A stretch of 64,000 bases of DNA from assembly GCA_033398695.1 (NCBI GenBank), contig CM065802.1, forward strand, positions 151,824,096 through 151,888,095, in the 5' to 3' direction. The stretch's first letter is position 1. Each line of letters begins with the position of its first letter. The translations under genes were made by a program, and so were the position numbers. Below are positions 12,712 to 24,936 of this stretch, piece after piece. Source of the stretch: Orobanche coerulescens (Eukaryota; Streptophyta; Magnoliopsida; Lamiales; Orobanchaceae). The notes beneath the pieces are model-generated. The model was not told where the DNA came from, made no database searches, and saw nothing but the letters and a program-made list of their open reading frames with translations.

Positions 12712-13416
12712 TGTAACACCCCCAAGTTATTCAGAGTATATTACAACGCCGTGAGCACCCGCCGTGGGACCCACAAGGCTATAAACACGCGGAACCATGA
12801 ACTTTGACCGATAAGGTCCAAGCATAATCCAATGGAGGACAATAAAATGGGCACTCAAGATAATATCTAATGAGACCGAATACAATACATCAAGAATCAA
12901 TCCCAAGGCATGTATTTGACCCCTGCGTGGGCATGTATTGAGATTGAGTTATATATATTTATTGAAAGACCAAATCGGTCTACTGAGTCTTTTAGCCTTA
13001 AAAGCATTGTTGAGATGTATGATTTTTTTGTTACCAGCCTGGTAGATCCTTGAGGAAAGGTTCTACGGCGTGTAATATCCCTGAGCGGATTGGGGGTGTT
13101 ACACCTGAAATACATGGAAGGTATTTCCCCCAAAAAGGGGTTAGCCGTCGAATAGCCAGTACAAGTATATCGAATATGAAACACAATACTTCTCGACAAC
13201 AAAGTAAATGTAATCATCATCTCATCAACTGAAGACTAGTATTCTGGAATAACTAAATCTCATAGCATCAGATTCAATACATACATGATTAATCGCGGAA
13301 CCGCACCAGAGACTACGTAACCCTCCGAGGACCCGTCGGTACATCCCAGAGTGGTTAACCCCAAATATCCACGGAACCGCACCAGAGGCTACGGAACCCT
13401 CAGAGGACCCGTCAGC
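12712..13416 (-). repeat. Element D 3' LTR, first segment
   Basis: Starts TGTAACACCCCCAAG and aligns with 38372 onwards, except that 12911-13103 is replaced by a piece of a different LTR. Interrupted at 13417 by element B. Confidence 0.85.
12911..13103 (+). repeat. Fragment of an I-type LTR end inside D's left LTR
   Basis: Ends CGGATTGGGGGTGTTACA and matches the reverse complement of the first 190 or so bases of element I's LTR at 60630. Shared words include CGGCGTGTAATATCCC and GCCTGGTAG. The corresponding D sequence present at 38576-38750 is missing here, so this is a replacement rather than a simple addition. Confidence 0.75.
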
Positions 13417-13634
13417 TGTAATACCCAGTTGTAATTCAGTAATTATCATTCAGTAATTGTCACTCAGTAATTTTCACTCATTATTAATCATTAATCATTC
13501 ATGTTCATTCATTTGTATTCACTGTTGGCGTACTGGGAGTTGTGTATCAGTTTTGGTGCGTCATTCAACCCGGTTGAAGAGTCGGGCCGAGCGTATCATC
13601 ATTGTCATCTTTGTAGCGGGATGTGCGTGAGGAG

Positions 13635-14197
13635 TAGCGCATGCTACGTACTCTTCTTAGCGCGCGCTAATTGAGTACAGGTAGTGCACGCTACCTCTCA
13701 GCATTAGCGCACGCTACGGTGGTTCAGGCTGACAGTCCAGAAGGCACTGGACTGCAGTTGAGTTGTAGTAGCGCACGCTATGAATGGTAAGTAGCGCGCG
13801 CTAGTAATTTGGGTTCGCGCATGCTATACAATCGGTGTAGCGCACGCTAAGGTCAAACAGGCAGAGTCCAGTGGGTACTGGACTGAATTGGAATAATTCA
13901 TAGCGCACGCTATGAGTAGATATTAGCGTACGCTAATGGTGTGGTAGCGCATGCTCAGTTTGGGTGTAGCGCACGCTATCGCGAGCAGGTCAGATGACAG
14001 AAGGTTCTGGACTTCAGTTACTAGGCATTAGATATTCAGTTAGCGCACGCTAACATTTTGAGTTAACGCAAGCTATCGGGAAGGCGTTAGCGCACACTAC
14101 CAAGTTCGTAGCGTATGTTAACGAGGCAGTCAGAGTTCACTGGACTGTCCGGTTAACCTGCTAGCACACACTAAATATCAGGTCATAGCGTGCGCTA
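13635..14197. repeat. Array of 18 near-palindromic 12-mers at 23-bp spacing with hairpin spacers (B 5' LTR)
   Basis: Consensus TAGCGCACGCTA: two 5-bp inverted arms (TAGCG and CGCTA) around CA. Starts: 13635, 13658, 13682, 13705; 13769, 13792, 13815, 13838; 13901, 13924, 13945, 13967; 14041, 14064, 14088, 14109; 14162, 14186. Within groups every step is 21-24 bp. Groups of four recur every 121-140 bp. The spacers hold an inverted repeat AGTCCAG/CTGGACT, perfect at 13733-13754 and 13865-13884 and degenerate near 14000 and 14130. The array lies just upstream of the TATA box. Confidence 0.95.
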
Positions 14198-14209
14198 ATC
14201 TGGGAACAG

Positions 14210-14215
14210 TATAAA
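14210..14215 (+). promoter_or_regulatory. TATA box of element B 5' LTR
   Basis: TATAAA, starting 24 bp after the start of the last array motif (14186), so it falls in the same 23-bp register. The second LTR has it at 21841. Confidence 0.75.
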
Positions 14216-15861
14216 TTGGACAGTCCAGTCCAGTTTCGTCATTTTTCATTTCTCACATCATTTTTGGGCGATTCCGGGCGATTTCAGGTGATTTGGAAGA
14301 ATCTCTTCGAGCTGCACTCACCTATTATCATCTTCAAGCTTATAATCCGGATTAATCATCATTTCATCCTCTCCAATACATCAAATCAAGGTAAACCTTT
14401 CTTGGATCTAGAATTTCGGATTTTGAATGTTTTCCTTCCGATCTCTTCGTGTAAGCTTGGTTTTAAGTTGGAATATGTTAGATATGGATTATCTACCTTG
14501 GATAAATGTATTCCTATGGATTTATGGCTATATATTTTGGATTTGATGAATAATTGTGGAATTTTTCAAGAACCCTTAAGGGTTGACTTTGGTTATTTTG
14601 GGGATTTCCGATTATAGTTCTCGTAACCTTGAGTTGTGGATTCCTATTGGATTATTGATATCATTGAAGGTGTTTTGTTGGATGGAACTACTCATTTTGG
14701 AGTTTGGTTCCGATATAGTTGGGGTTAATTATAATCAAAGGATGAATGCTTGCTAAGTGGTTGTCATAATGCCCCAATGAATTTGATTATTGTTGTATCG
14801 ATGTTTGAGTTGGTTATTATCGTGCTTGATGTGTATATTGAGCGTTTGTTGGTAATCAAGTTATTCAAGATTGTTCGAGCGACCGGTATTTTTCCTTAGG
14901 ACGATTATTTGAGAGAGGACGTTTCATCACCGGTATTGAGGTAAGTTAATTCTTACTCGGTTATACTCATTCCTTTCGTTGTTGTTCATTCATAAATCAT
15001 AATTCATTCATAATGTACTAATCATATTGAGACTTGAAATTGTCAAATAATCATTTCATTCACGAGGAACGACGGTTCCAATCAATGAGCTATCATTCAT
15101 TTCATTATTATTTCATCTCGGTGAGTCTTTCTTGACCTTTGTCGTATTGTTATTCACTATTACTCACTGGCCACTTTCGTTCTGGTGGCCTTCTGGGTTC
15201 ATATTGCGTGGCTGGGTGGGGATGTGTGGAATTTTTAGTCGGGCACTTGATAGTCATGTGATCGGGTTCACCGACACAATGGACTGTGCACACGGTAACG
15301 TACATCCGTGAGACTAATTAGGTACAAGGGCGGGTGTGTCCGGACACTCGTCTTGTGCACTTGCACATACCATTACGGGCGTACTATGATGCTCCTCTTC
15401 AGCTTAATTTCATAATTAAGATATATCATGATTGTGTTTATTCAACTCTTGAGTATTGTTGTTCTGTGTAACTGACCCCGTTAGGGGATGTTGTTTTCAG
15501 GTCACGACAAGGCTAAAGCATGGAAAGAGAACGTTGACGGCGAGGAGTCCCAGTGATACTAGTAGGGGCCCCCAGTCTTTTTCAGTCATTCATGTTTTCT
15601 TCATTTTTATTTCCGCTGCAGATTTCCGTTTGGATATTCATTCTCATTCAATGTTGTATATTTTATCTTCATATAAAATATACATGTATTCTATACTCCC
15701 TGGGTGCGTTGTACTTGAAACTCCTCATCGGAGTAATTGATGATATAATGTGGTTCGGTACTACAATTATATTATTTAATTCATTAAGTTTGTTCGCCTT
15801 GTGGGTCCCAGTTGGGGGTCCACGGCACTGTAATTTCCGCCTAGTTGGGGTGTTATAGAGT

Positions 15862-15872
15862 TGGTATCGGAG
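15862..15872 (+). other. Element B primer-binding site
   Basis: TGGTATCGGAG four bases inside the LTR, matching the tRNA-Met-type site of plant chromoviruses with one difference. No gene is seen from here to the gag start near 16224. Confidence 0.85.
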
Positions 15873-16223
15873 TGTGATTTTGAATACTACCTTCCGAGTC
15901 ATTTCTCATTTGAAATCATCATTCATCAGACTAGTATCATTGGACTTTCGCGTCACGTGTGACCTGTGCAAGAGCTGAGACCCTCAGACCAAAGAAGAGT
16001 AATATTTCTAATGCCATGGTATAATTTTTGGCAATAAGAATCACTCATTCATCATTCAACAGTCAACAATCCTCAATCATCATTTTCATTTTGATCATGT
16101 CGATCATGTTACTTCATTAATCACTCAGTTCATTTCACTGTTCAGTTGTTGATCTTGAGGATCGTATCATTAATCTTGTTAACTTGTTCAAGATAATCAT
16201 TTCAAGATTTTCATTAGATAATC

Positions 16224-19073
16224 ATGTCACCTCAGTGGATTCATGTAATCATTGTGTTAGAGCACGTATGCTCGTTTTCATCATTTCATGATGTAATCAT
16301 AATGCGATATTCATACGAGCAGCGATGCGGGGGAAGAGGCCGCGGTGCGGGCCGAAACCCAAGATCTCGTGTGAATACACGCGCAAACGCAAGGAATAAT
16401 GCTAATTCATCGAGCAGCGACATTGCCACTCATTCACCCGGAAATGATCATTCACTGTCAGGGAGTCGTAACTGGGAAACAGCTCAATCAGAAGGTGTTC
16501 GGGTTGATCCACTCGCTTTTATGCAGGGCATGATGGCCCAGATGACTCAGATGGCACGCCTCATGGAGACGATGCAGAACTCAACCGCTCAGAATCAGCA
16601 GGCTCCTCCACCGCCACCTCATGGGCAGGATAGGGGCGTGAGCAGTATCATTGGCGACATCTCTCGCCAGAGACCATCTACTTTTGAGGGCTCATCCGAT
16701 CTGGCGGATATTGTTCACTGGCTTGAGCATTTCAAGAAGTTTTTTGCTATGGTGGAGTGTCCCGAAGGACACAAAGTTTCAGTTACGGCTTACTATCTGG
16801 GTAAGAGCACTCATTCATGGTGGTTATCGTTGAAGCCCACCGACGGATCTTGTACTTAGGATCAATTCAAGACTCTCATGATGGAGAGGTATTATCCGGC
16901 CCCACTCAGAGAGGCCAAGTTATCAGAATTACTCACTCCCGACCCCTCAACGGAAGATGATGTTCTCGCCATCGCCGAGAAATTTCAGGAGCTACTTCCT
17001 TTCGCCTCATCCATTATTCACTCAGAGGCGGACAAGATCAAGTATTTCAGCAAGAGGTTGAAACCTCGTATGTGGATGCAATTGCATAGTCACAATTGCA
17101 CCACTCTGGCCAAATTCATCGAGAAAGCTCTTACTTATGAGCTTACTGCTAAGGAGATTGCTAAGCAACAACCTTCATCTGCTAGCAAGAAGTCAAAGAA
17201 TCGTAATCAGTCTGAAGGCAGTCAGGCAACTTTCAAGAAGCTTCATGTGGGCTCTACTTTTTCTGAGCGACCTCCTATGTCGCCTAGACCCACGGAATCT
17301 CAGTCCCGAGCGGCCAGTTCGGCCATCACCTATTTCATCTGTGGAGAACTTGGTCATTTCAGCACCAAGTGTCCGAGGCAGACTATCACGTGCAATAATT
17401 GTGGGATTGCTGGCAATAAGGCCCGTTTTTGCCGACGGGACTCCAAACCTACTCCGGCGTCATCTCAGGCCCCGAAGCAATCAGCTGTTCATAATCAGGC
17501 CACTCAGTCCGTGTTGTTTAAAATGACAGGAGCAAACAAAGGCGGAGCCCATAGTCATCAGATAGGAGCGTCCGGTGCGGGGACTAGCAAGCCCCGAATT
17601 TATGAGATGAAGAGAACCGACGATCCGGAGGCCCACATGATCTCAAGTACACTCAAAATTCTATCTCAATCTGTGTGTACCCTTTTTGATACTGGTGCAT
17701 CGGATTCATTCATTTCCGAGTCATGCTTGAGTAGACTTCATCTGGATAATGCTACTAATTGTGAACCTTACATCATTGGTCTACCTGACGGTAGAAGAAT
17801 TATCGGGGATCGTGAGATTGAGAATTATCTGATTCAGCTTCATGGCCGTGTTTGGTTGGCAAACCTGATCGTGGTATATTTACCGAGAGACGATGTTATC
17901 TTGGGTATTGATTGGATAGATCGTCACGATGCCATCATTAGTCTCCGTAAGCGCATGGTCACTATCATTTCAGACGATGGGGTCGAATGTGTATTTCAGG
18001 GAGGTAATCCCAGCTGTTCCGGAAGAGTCATCAATTTGATGAAAGCAGTAAAATTACTCAGTGAGGGATGTGTTGGTTATTGGTGCTATATGACCAAAAC
18101 CGATAAATCATCAATAATGCTGGAGGATATTCTGGTAGTGAGGGAATATACCGACGTATTTCCAGATGAGTTACCTGGTTTGCCTCCACAGAGAGATGTG
18201 GAATTCACGATAGAGTTGGAGCCTAGTACATCCCCAATATCGAAGGCACCGTATCGGATGGCCCCGACTGAAATGCAGGAACTGAAGAATCAATTGGAGG
18301 ATTTGACCGAGAAAGGTTATTTCCGACCGAGTGCGTCCCCATGGGGAGCACCAGTGTTGTTTGTCAAGAAGAAGGACGGTTCATTTCATTTGTGTATTGA
18401 TTATCGGGAGTTGAACAGGGTGACGATCAAGAATAAATATCCTCTACCCCGTATTGATGATCTCTTAGATCAACTTCAGGGAGCTTCAGTATTTTCCAAG
18501 ATCGACTTAAGATCTGGATATCATCAGTTGCGAATTCGAGAGTCGGATATCGCAAGGACGGCGTTTCGAACACGCTATGCTCATTATGAGTTTGTGGTAA
18601 TGCCGTTTGGGTCTAATGCACCTGCGGTATTCATGGAATTAATGAATCGAGATTTCATCGACTATTTGGATCAATTCGTGGTTGTCTTCATTGATGACAT
18701 TTTGATTTATTCTCGTGACCGGAAGGAGCATGAATTTCACCTTCATCAGGTTCTCGACGTGTTAAGACGAGAGCAACTCTATGGAAAGTTTTCCAAATGT
18801 GAGTTCTGGATGTCTGAGGTGACGTTTCTCAGACATGTAATTTCATTAGACAGAGTTCGTGTCGACCCTCAGAAAACGGAGGCGATCCGAGACTGGCAAC
18901 CTCCGAAGAATGTTAACGAAATCCGAAGTTTTCTCGGATTATCTGGTTATTATCGGCGATTTGTGGAAGGGTTTTCTAAAATCACTCAACCCATGACGAA
19001 CCTTTTTCGGAATATTAAGAAATACACGTGGTCCGATGCATGTCAACAGATTTTTGAGGAACTCAAGAGCTGA
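16224..19073 (+). pseudogene. Element B gag, protease and reverse transcriptase
   Basis: The frame opens at 16224, with a second ATG at 16302 before an Arg/Gly-rich start (GGRGRGAGRNP). Gag capsid follows (RPSTFEGSSDLADIVHWLEH). The TAG at 16857-16859 replaces a likely Trp codon, and the same frame resumes directly. Two knuckles near 17330-17410 have each lost a ligand: [14 protein letters not shown] lacks its first Cys, and [14 protein letters not shown] has Asn for His. The protease active site DTGA is at 17688-17699. Reverse transcriptase spans about 18240-18990 with [10 protein letters not shown] and the catalytic FIDD near 18687. A TGA at 19071-19073, in place of an Arg codon, breaks the frame before RNase H. 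Domain order is typical of Ty3/Gypsy. Confidence 0.93.
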
Positions 19074-19503
19074 TTAATTTCAGCACCTATCCTTTCCTTG
19101 CCACAAGGGACGGAAGGATTCGTGGTTTATAGTGACGCGTCCGGACACAGTCTTGGATGTGTATTAATACATAATGGGAAAGTTATTGCTTATGCTTCAC
19201 GGCAATTGAGACCTTACGAGGTTAATTATCCGACCCAAGACCTGGAGCTAGCAGCCGTGGTGTTCGCATTGAAGATTTGGCGTCATTATTTATGGCATTA
19301 CCTGTCAGATATTCACCGATCATAAGAGTTTGAAGTATATATTTACTCAGAAGGAGTTAAATATGCGACAGATACGGTGGTTAGAACTTAACAAATATTA
19401 TGATATTGAGATTCTATACCACCCGGGCAAGGCGAATGTTGTCGTCGATGCCTTGAGTCGTAAGTCCGTTCAGGAGCAGATGCTTGCTCATTTAACTATT
19501 TAG
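19074..19503 (+). pseudogene. Element B RNase H
   Basis: RNase H removes the RNA strand of the RNA-DNA hybrid. It continues in the reverse-transcriptase frame after the [18 protein letters not shown] carries the first catalytic Asp, followed by [18 protein letters not shown]. Near 19305 the frame shifts; the next frame gives [17 protein letters not shown], then the linker YHPGKANVV and DALSRK. A TAG at 19501-19503 stands where a Gln codon is expected. Confidence 0.88.
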
Positions 19504-20829
19504 AAGGAACTTCAGCAAGAATTCCTAAGACCCGAGATCGAGGTTTGGTTGCAACGAGTACAAAGGCAACTTTGTATGTTGGAGATTTCATCGCCACTTG
19601 AGGAGGCGATCAGAGTGAATCAGGGTTCGGATCTATTTTTGTTGCGCATTCGAGATGATGTGACTCAGGAGAAAGCCCATGGATTTGTGGTCCACGAGGA
19701 CGGACTTTTGCGATTTAAGAACCGGTTATGCGTTCCGGCGAATGACGATTTAAAAAACTCGATTTTGAGAGAAGCTCATGCTATCCCTTATTCCATTCAT
19801 CCAGGGTCTAGCAAGATGTACAAGGACTTGAAACAGAATTACTGGTGGAGTAATATGAAGTGAGAAGTCGCATAATTTGTTTCAAGATGTTTAACCTGTC
19901 ATCAAGTCAAGATAGAATATCAGCAACCGGCGGGTATGCTGAAACCGCTCCCTATTCCAGAGTGGAAGTGGGAGGATATTTCAATGGACTTCATCACGAG
20001 TTTGCCGACGAGTCGTCGTGGCATGAATACAATTTGGGTAATTATGGATCGTCTAACTAAGTCAGCTCATTTCCTTGAGATTAAGGATACATGGGGTCCC
20101 GAGAGACTTGCCCAGTTGTTCATCAAAGAGATAGTGAGACTGCATGGTACTCCTAAGAGTATCGTATCTGATCATGACGGGCGATTCGTGTCGCATTTTT
20201 GGAAATCAGTTCATCATGCAATGGGAACTCAGCTTAATCTCAGCACAACTTTTCTTCCTCAGTCCGACGGACAATCAGAGAGGACTATTCAGACGTTAGA
20301 GGACATGTTGAGGGCATGTGTTCTCGATTGGAAGGACGATTGGGAAGCCCAACTACCGTTGATCGAGTTCATGTATAATAATAGTTGGCATGCTTCGATT
20401 AAGATGGCACCTTACGAGGCCTTGTACGGTCGTCATTTTCGATCTTCTTTGTGTTGGGATGACTTATCAGAATCAATCGGCACCGAGTCCGATATGCTTA
20501 TAGCCGCCCGTGAGAAGGTAGCTTTGTTCATAAGTCGTTTTTTGACCGCTCAGAGTCGACAGAAATCATATGCAGATAATCATCATCGACCATTAGAGTT
20601 CGAGGAAGGTGACCACGTTTTGGTCAAGGTATCCCCTAGTCGAGGTATCTTCCGTTTCGGAAAACGGGGGAAATTGAGTCCGGGATTCATTGGAGCGTTT
20701 GAGATTTTGGATCGAGTAGGCAATCTGGCTTATCGATTGGCCTTACCTCCGGCATTGAGCCAAATTCATAATGTGTTTCATGTCTCTCAGTTACATAAGT
20801 ATGTTGCCGATCCGAGTCACATACTTTAG
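19504..20829 (+). pseudogene. Element B integrase
   Basis: The integrase joins element DNA to the host chromosome. The zinc-binding HHCC part is HAIPYSIH near 19775-19800 and CLTCHQVK near 19890, with a TGA at 19861-19863 and a TAA shortly after between them. The catalytic core has Asp in ISMDFITSLP, Asp in IVSDHDGRF, and Glu in SERTIQTLEDML about 35 residues on (D,D35E). The C-terminal part includes YADNHHRPLEFEEGDHVLV and the GPY/F-like GFIGAFEIL. The frame closes at TAG 20827-20829, followed at once by chromodomain sequence in the same frame. Confidence 0.9.
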
Positions 20830-21027
20830 TTTGACGAAATCAAGATCGAGGATGATCATTCGTATGAAGAGCGGCCTATACGAGTCTTAGAGAATCAAAT
20901 CAAATAGCTGAGGAACAAGACGATTCCTTTGGTTAAAATTCAGTGGTCTAGACACGGAGTCGAAGAGGCTACTTGGGAAACCGAGGATAGTATGCGGGAG
21001 AGTTATCCCGAGTTGTTTGACCCTTAG
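20830..21027 (+). pseudogene. Element B chromodomain
   Basis: A C-terminal chromodomain that in chromoviruses directs integration to marked heterochromatin. Visible: EERPIRVLENQIK, a TAG at 20905-20907, then IPLVKIQWSRHGVEEATWE and SYPELFDP, with the final stop at 21025-21027. The motif VKIQWxxHGxEEATWE is typical of the Tekay/Del group. Confidence 0.88.
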
Positions 21028-21049
21028 TTTCAAGGACGAAACTCTTTTT

Positions 21050-21059
21050 AAGGGGGGAG
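21050..21059 (+). other. Element B polypurine tract
   Basis: AAGGGGGGAG immediately before the right LTR, after a conserved CAAGGACGAAACT stretch also seen in C (about 29450). Confidence 0.85.
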
Positions 21060-21265
21060 TATGTAATACCCGGTTGTAATTCAATAATTGTCACTCAGTA
21101 ATTGTCACTCATTATTAATCATTCATCTTTCACGTTCATTCATTTGTATTCACTGTTGGCGTACTGGGAGTTGTGTATCAGTTTTGGTGCGTCATTCAAC
21201 CCGGTTGAAGAGTCAGGCCGAGCGTATCATCATTGTAATCTTTGTAGTGGGCTGTGCGTGAGGAG

Positions 21266-21828
21266 CAGCGCACGCTACGTACTCTTCTTAGCGCGCGCTA
21301 ATTGAGTACGGGTAGCACACGCTACCTCTCAGCATTAGCGCACGCTACGGTGGTTCAGGCTGACAGTCCAGAAGGCACTGGACTACAGTTGAGTTGTAGT
21401 AGCGCATGCTACGAATGGTAAGTAGCGCGCGCTAGTAATTTGGGTTAGCGCATGATATACAATCGGTGTAGCGCGCGCTAAGGTCGAACAGGCAGAGTCC
21501 AGTGGGTACTGGACTGAATTGGAATAATTCATAGTGCACGCTATGAGTAGATATTAGCATACGCTAATGGTGTGGTAGCGCACGCTGAGATTGGGTGTAG
21601 CGCACGCTATCGCGAGCAGGTCAGAGGACAGAAGGTTCTGCACTTTAGTTACTGGGCATCAGATATTCAGTTAGCGCACGCTAACATTTTGAGTTAACGC
21701 ACGCTATCGGGAAGGCGTTAGCGCACGCTACCAAGTTCGTAGCGTATGTTAACGAGGCAGTCAGAGTTCACTGGACTGCCTGGTTAACCCGCTAGCGCAC
21801 GCTAAATATCAGGTCATAGCGTGCGCTA
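21266..21828. repeat. 12-mer palindrome array in B 3' LTR
   Basis: Counterpart of 13635-14197 with the same order and 23-bp steps (for example 21266, 21289 and the last at 21817). Several motifs are less decayed here (TAGCGCACGCTA where the other copy has TAGCGCACACTA or TAGCACACACTA). Confidence 0.93.
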
Positions 21829-21840
21829 ATCTGGGAACAG

Positions 21841-21846
21841 TATAAA
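21841..21846 (+). promoter_or_regulatory. TATA box of element B 3' LTR
   Basis: TATAAA, 24 bp after the start of the last array motif (21817), matching the left LTR. Confidence 0.7.
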
Positions 21847-23319
21847 TTGGACAGTCCAGTCCAGTTTCGTCATTTGTCATTTCTCACTTCGTTTTTGGGT
21901 GATTTCGGGTGATTTGGAAGAATATCTTCGAGCTGCACTCACCTATCATCATCTTCAAGCTTATAATCCGGATTATTCATCATTTAATCCTCTCCAATAC
22001 ATCAAATCAAGGTAAACCTTTTTTGGATCTAGAATTTCGAATTTTGAATGTTTTCCTTCCGATCTCTTCGTGTAAGCTTGGTTTTAAGTTGGAATATGTT
22101 AGATACGGATTATTTACCGTAGATAAATGTATTCCTATGGATTTATGGGTGTATATTTTGGATTTGATGAATAATTGGGGGATTTTTCGAGAACCCATAA
22201 GGGTTGACTTTGGTTATTTTGGGGATTTCCGATTATAGTTGTCGTAACCTTGAGTTGTGGATTCCTATTGGATTACTGATATCATTGAAGGTGTTTTGTT
22301 GGATGGAACTACTCATTTTGGAGTTTGGTTCTGATATAGTTGGGGTTGATTATAATCAAAGGATGAATGTTTGCTAAGTGGTTGTCATAATGCCCCAATG
22401 AGTTTGATTATTGTTGTATCGATGTTTGAGCTGGTTATTATCGTGCTTGATGCGTATATTGAGAATTTGTTGGTAATCATGTTATTCAAGGTTGTTCGAG
22501 CAACCGGTTTTTTCCTTAGGACGATTATTCGAGAGAGGACGTTTCATCACCGGTATTGAGGTAAGTTAATTCTTACTTGGTTAAAAGGATACTCATTCCT
22601 TTCGTTGTTGTTCATTCATAAATCATAATTAATTCATAATGTACTAACCGTATTTAGACTTGAAATTGTTAAATAATCATTTCATTCACGAGGAACGACG
22701 GTTCCAATCATTTCAATGAGCTATCATTCATTTCATTATTATTTCGTCTCGGTGAGTCTTTCTTGACCTTTGTCGTATTGTTATTCACTATTACTCACTG
22801 GTCACTTTCGTTCTGGTGGCCTTCTGGGTTCATATTGCGTGGTCGGGTGGGGATGTGTGGAATTTTTAGTCGGGCACTTGATAGTCATTTGATCGGGTTC
22901 ACCGACACAATGGACTGTGCACATGGTAACGTACCTCCGTGCGACTAATTAGGTACAAGGGCAGGTGTGTCCGGACACTCGTCTTGTGCACTTGCACATA
23001 CCATTACGGTCGTACTATGATGCTCCTCTTTAGCTTAATTTCATAATTAAGATATATCATGATTGTGTTTATTCAACTCTTGAGTATTGTTGTTCTGTGT
23101 AACTGACCCCGTTGGGGGATGTTGTTTTCAGGTCATGGCAAGGCTAAAGCACGGGAAGAGAACGTTGACGGCAAGGAGTCCCAGTGATACTAGTAGGGGC
23201 CCCCAGTCTTTTTCAGTCATTCATGTTTTCTTCATTTTTATTTCCGCTGCAGATTTCCATTTGGATATTCATTCTCATTCAGTGTTGTATATTTTATCAC
23301 TACAAAAAAAACAGTTTTT

Positions 23320-23480
23320 ACCGACGCCAAACGCCGTTGGTAAAATAGAAAATGGCGTCGGTAAAAAATTACCGACGCCATTACCGACAGCAATCCGCCG
23401 TTGGAAAAACGTTCGACGGTAATTTTTTACCGACGCCATTACCGACGGCGCCATTTACCGACGCCATTTTTGGCGTCGTT
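23320..23480. repeat. CACTA-1 left subterminal repeats
   Basis: Multiple ACCGACGCC and GGCGTCGGT words in both orientations within 160 bp. Confidence 0.85.
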
Positions 23481-23782
23481 AAATTAAAAAAAAAATCTAA
23501 AAAAGTCAGGTCAGGGCTCAGGCTGCAATATCCGGAATTTCTACTACTGTTGTTTGATATTATTTTATCCGAGTTATATTGTACATCATGAAATCTGTAC
23601 AGTAGGGATAAAATAAATGAAGGACTGAGATGTCAGTATTGGTATAATTGTCGTATTTGGTCGACAATTGTATTTGAGGATAGAATGTGTTGAGTAATGT
23701 ATATTTGATATGCCGTATGTTCGTATTTGATATGTCGAGATGTTGGACAAGGATAGCTGAAAATGGCTAAGTATAGCCTTAT

Positions 23783-24267
23783 TAGCGCACGCTGATATTC
23801 ATGCATAGCGCACGCTATCGCGTGATTAGCGACGCTACGTTCATAGGTTAGCGACGCTAATGTAGTCCGATCAAGGAATCGCGTATGGACCCGCCGCTTT
23901 GGCGCACGCTCGTAAGTCAACGGTTGTTGTCTCGAAGTATTAGCGCACGCTAAAGATTAGGCTTAGCGCACGCTAAATATATATCGACCAACAAGGAATC
24001 TTATCCTTGTAAGATGTCATTGTCGGAATGTGGGGCGAGAGGTAGGTGAACACCGTAGTAAGTCAACTTTGGATAGCGCACGCTAAGAGTAAGGACTTGC
24101 GACGCTAGACATGATGTTTTACGTACGTTAATGCATGGGCATTACGTACGTAAGCTAGTTTATGAAGCAAGACAAGAGCCTCTGGGCTTCGATAGCGCAC
24201 GCTAATAAAGTCAGTTAGCGCACGCTAAGGCTAGCGCACGCTAAACATAAGGGTTTAGCGCACGCTA
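23783..24267. repeat. 12-mer palindrome array upstream of TATA, C 5' LTR
   Basis: The same motif family as in B but in a different LTR, starting TAGCGCACGCTG at 23783. It includes drifted but still symmetric members such as TTACGTACGTAA. Some copies have lost a base (TAGCGACGCTA), which the right LTR partly retains. Confidence 0.9.
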
Positions 24268-24278
24268 GTAAGGTATTC

Positions 24279-24286
24279 TATATAAA
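24279..24286 (+). promoter_or_regulatory. TATA box of C 5' LTR
   Basis: TATATAAA, 23 bp after the start of the last array motif (24256). Confidence 0.75.
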
Positions 24287-24936
24287 GGGACAAACAGGTG
24301 TCATGAAGCATTTCGTCCATTTCTTTCCTTTCACCCGATAGAGACAACCTTGGGAGAACATTTGGAGTTCCTAAACACTGAGAGATGATGATCTTTAACA
24401 AGATTAAGATGGAGAGCATGGATTCAAGCCTTGTTCTTCAAGTTATTCATGATTCTTGGAATGGAGTCTAGTGTTCTTATTCTTGGTCCATCCAATCCAG
24501 GTAATTTTCGTATCCTCTTGATGATAGTTCGTTTTCTTGGATGATTTCATGTAAGGAGCATGTTGGATAATCATATGATGATGTTATATGGGATTCAATG
24601 CAATTTTGATAAGAGTCTTGGATGTTAGTTAAGATTCTTCATACTATAAGGATATTGATTCGTTTAACCCGATCTAAGATGGATTTCTGAATCTTGTTAA
24701 TTATATTGATCGATTTAGAGGAGTTAAATCATGATACGAGGTTGAATTCCGGATTGAATATGATATGATCCTTGTTATCGAGTCGGTTTGATTGTTGGTG
24801 TTATTATTGATATATGATCCTTGTGATAGTTATGGTGTCGTTTATCTTCAAGAGATATGGAGATTCATATCTCCCTTCATTCGGATTCGTAGTTGCAAGA
24901 TGTTAGTCGATGCTTGGATTGCATGCCATCAGACAT

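Larger units (their letters stand above)
13417..15857 (+). repeat. Element B 5' LTR
   Basis: 2441 bp. Contains the palindrome array (13635-14197), a TATA box at 14210 and a long transcribed part. Its last two bases are TA where the other LTR has CA, a C-to-T change. Confidence 0.92.
21062..23297 (+). repeat. Element B 3' LTR, first segment
   Basis: Aligns with 13417 onwards. Interrupted by CACTA-1 at 23298 and resumes at 33680-33870. Confidence 0.9.

Noticed and set aside
13635..14197. CRISPR-like array because of regularly spaced short palindromes
   Set aside because: Repeats are only 12 bp, the spacers are not unique and are repeated in the second LTR, the context is a plant LTR promoter, and there are no cas genes.
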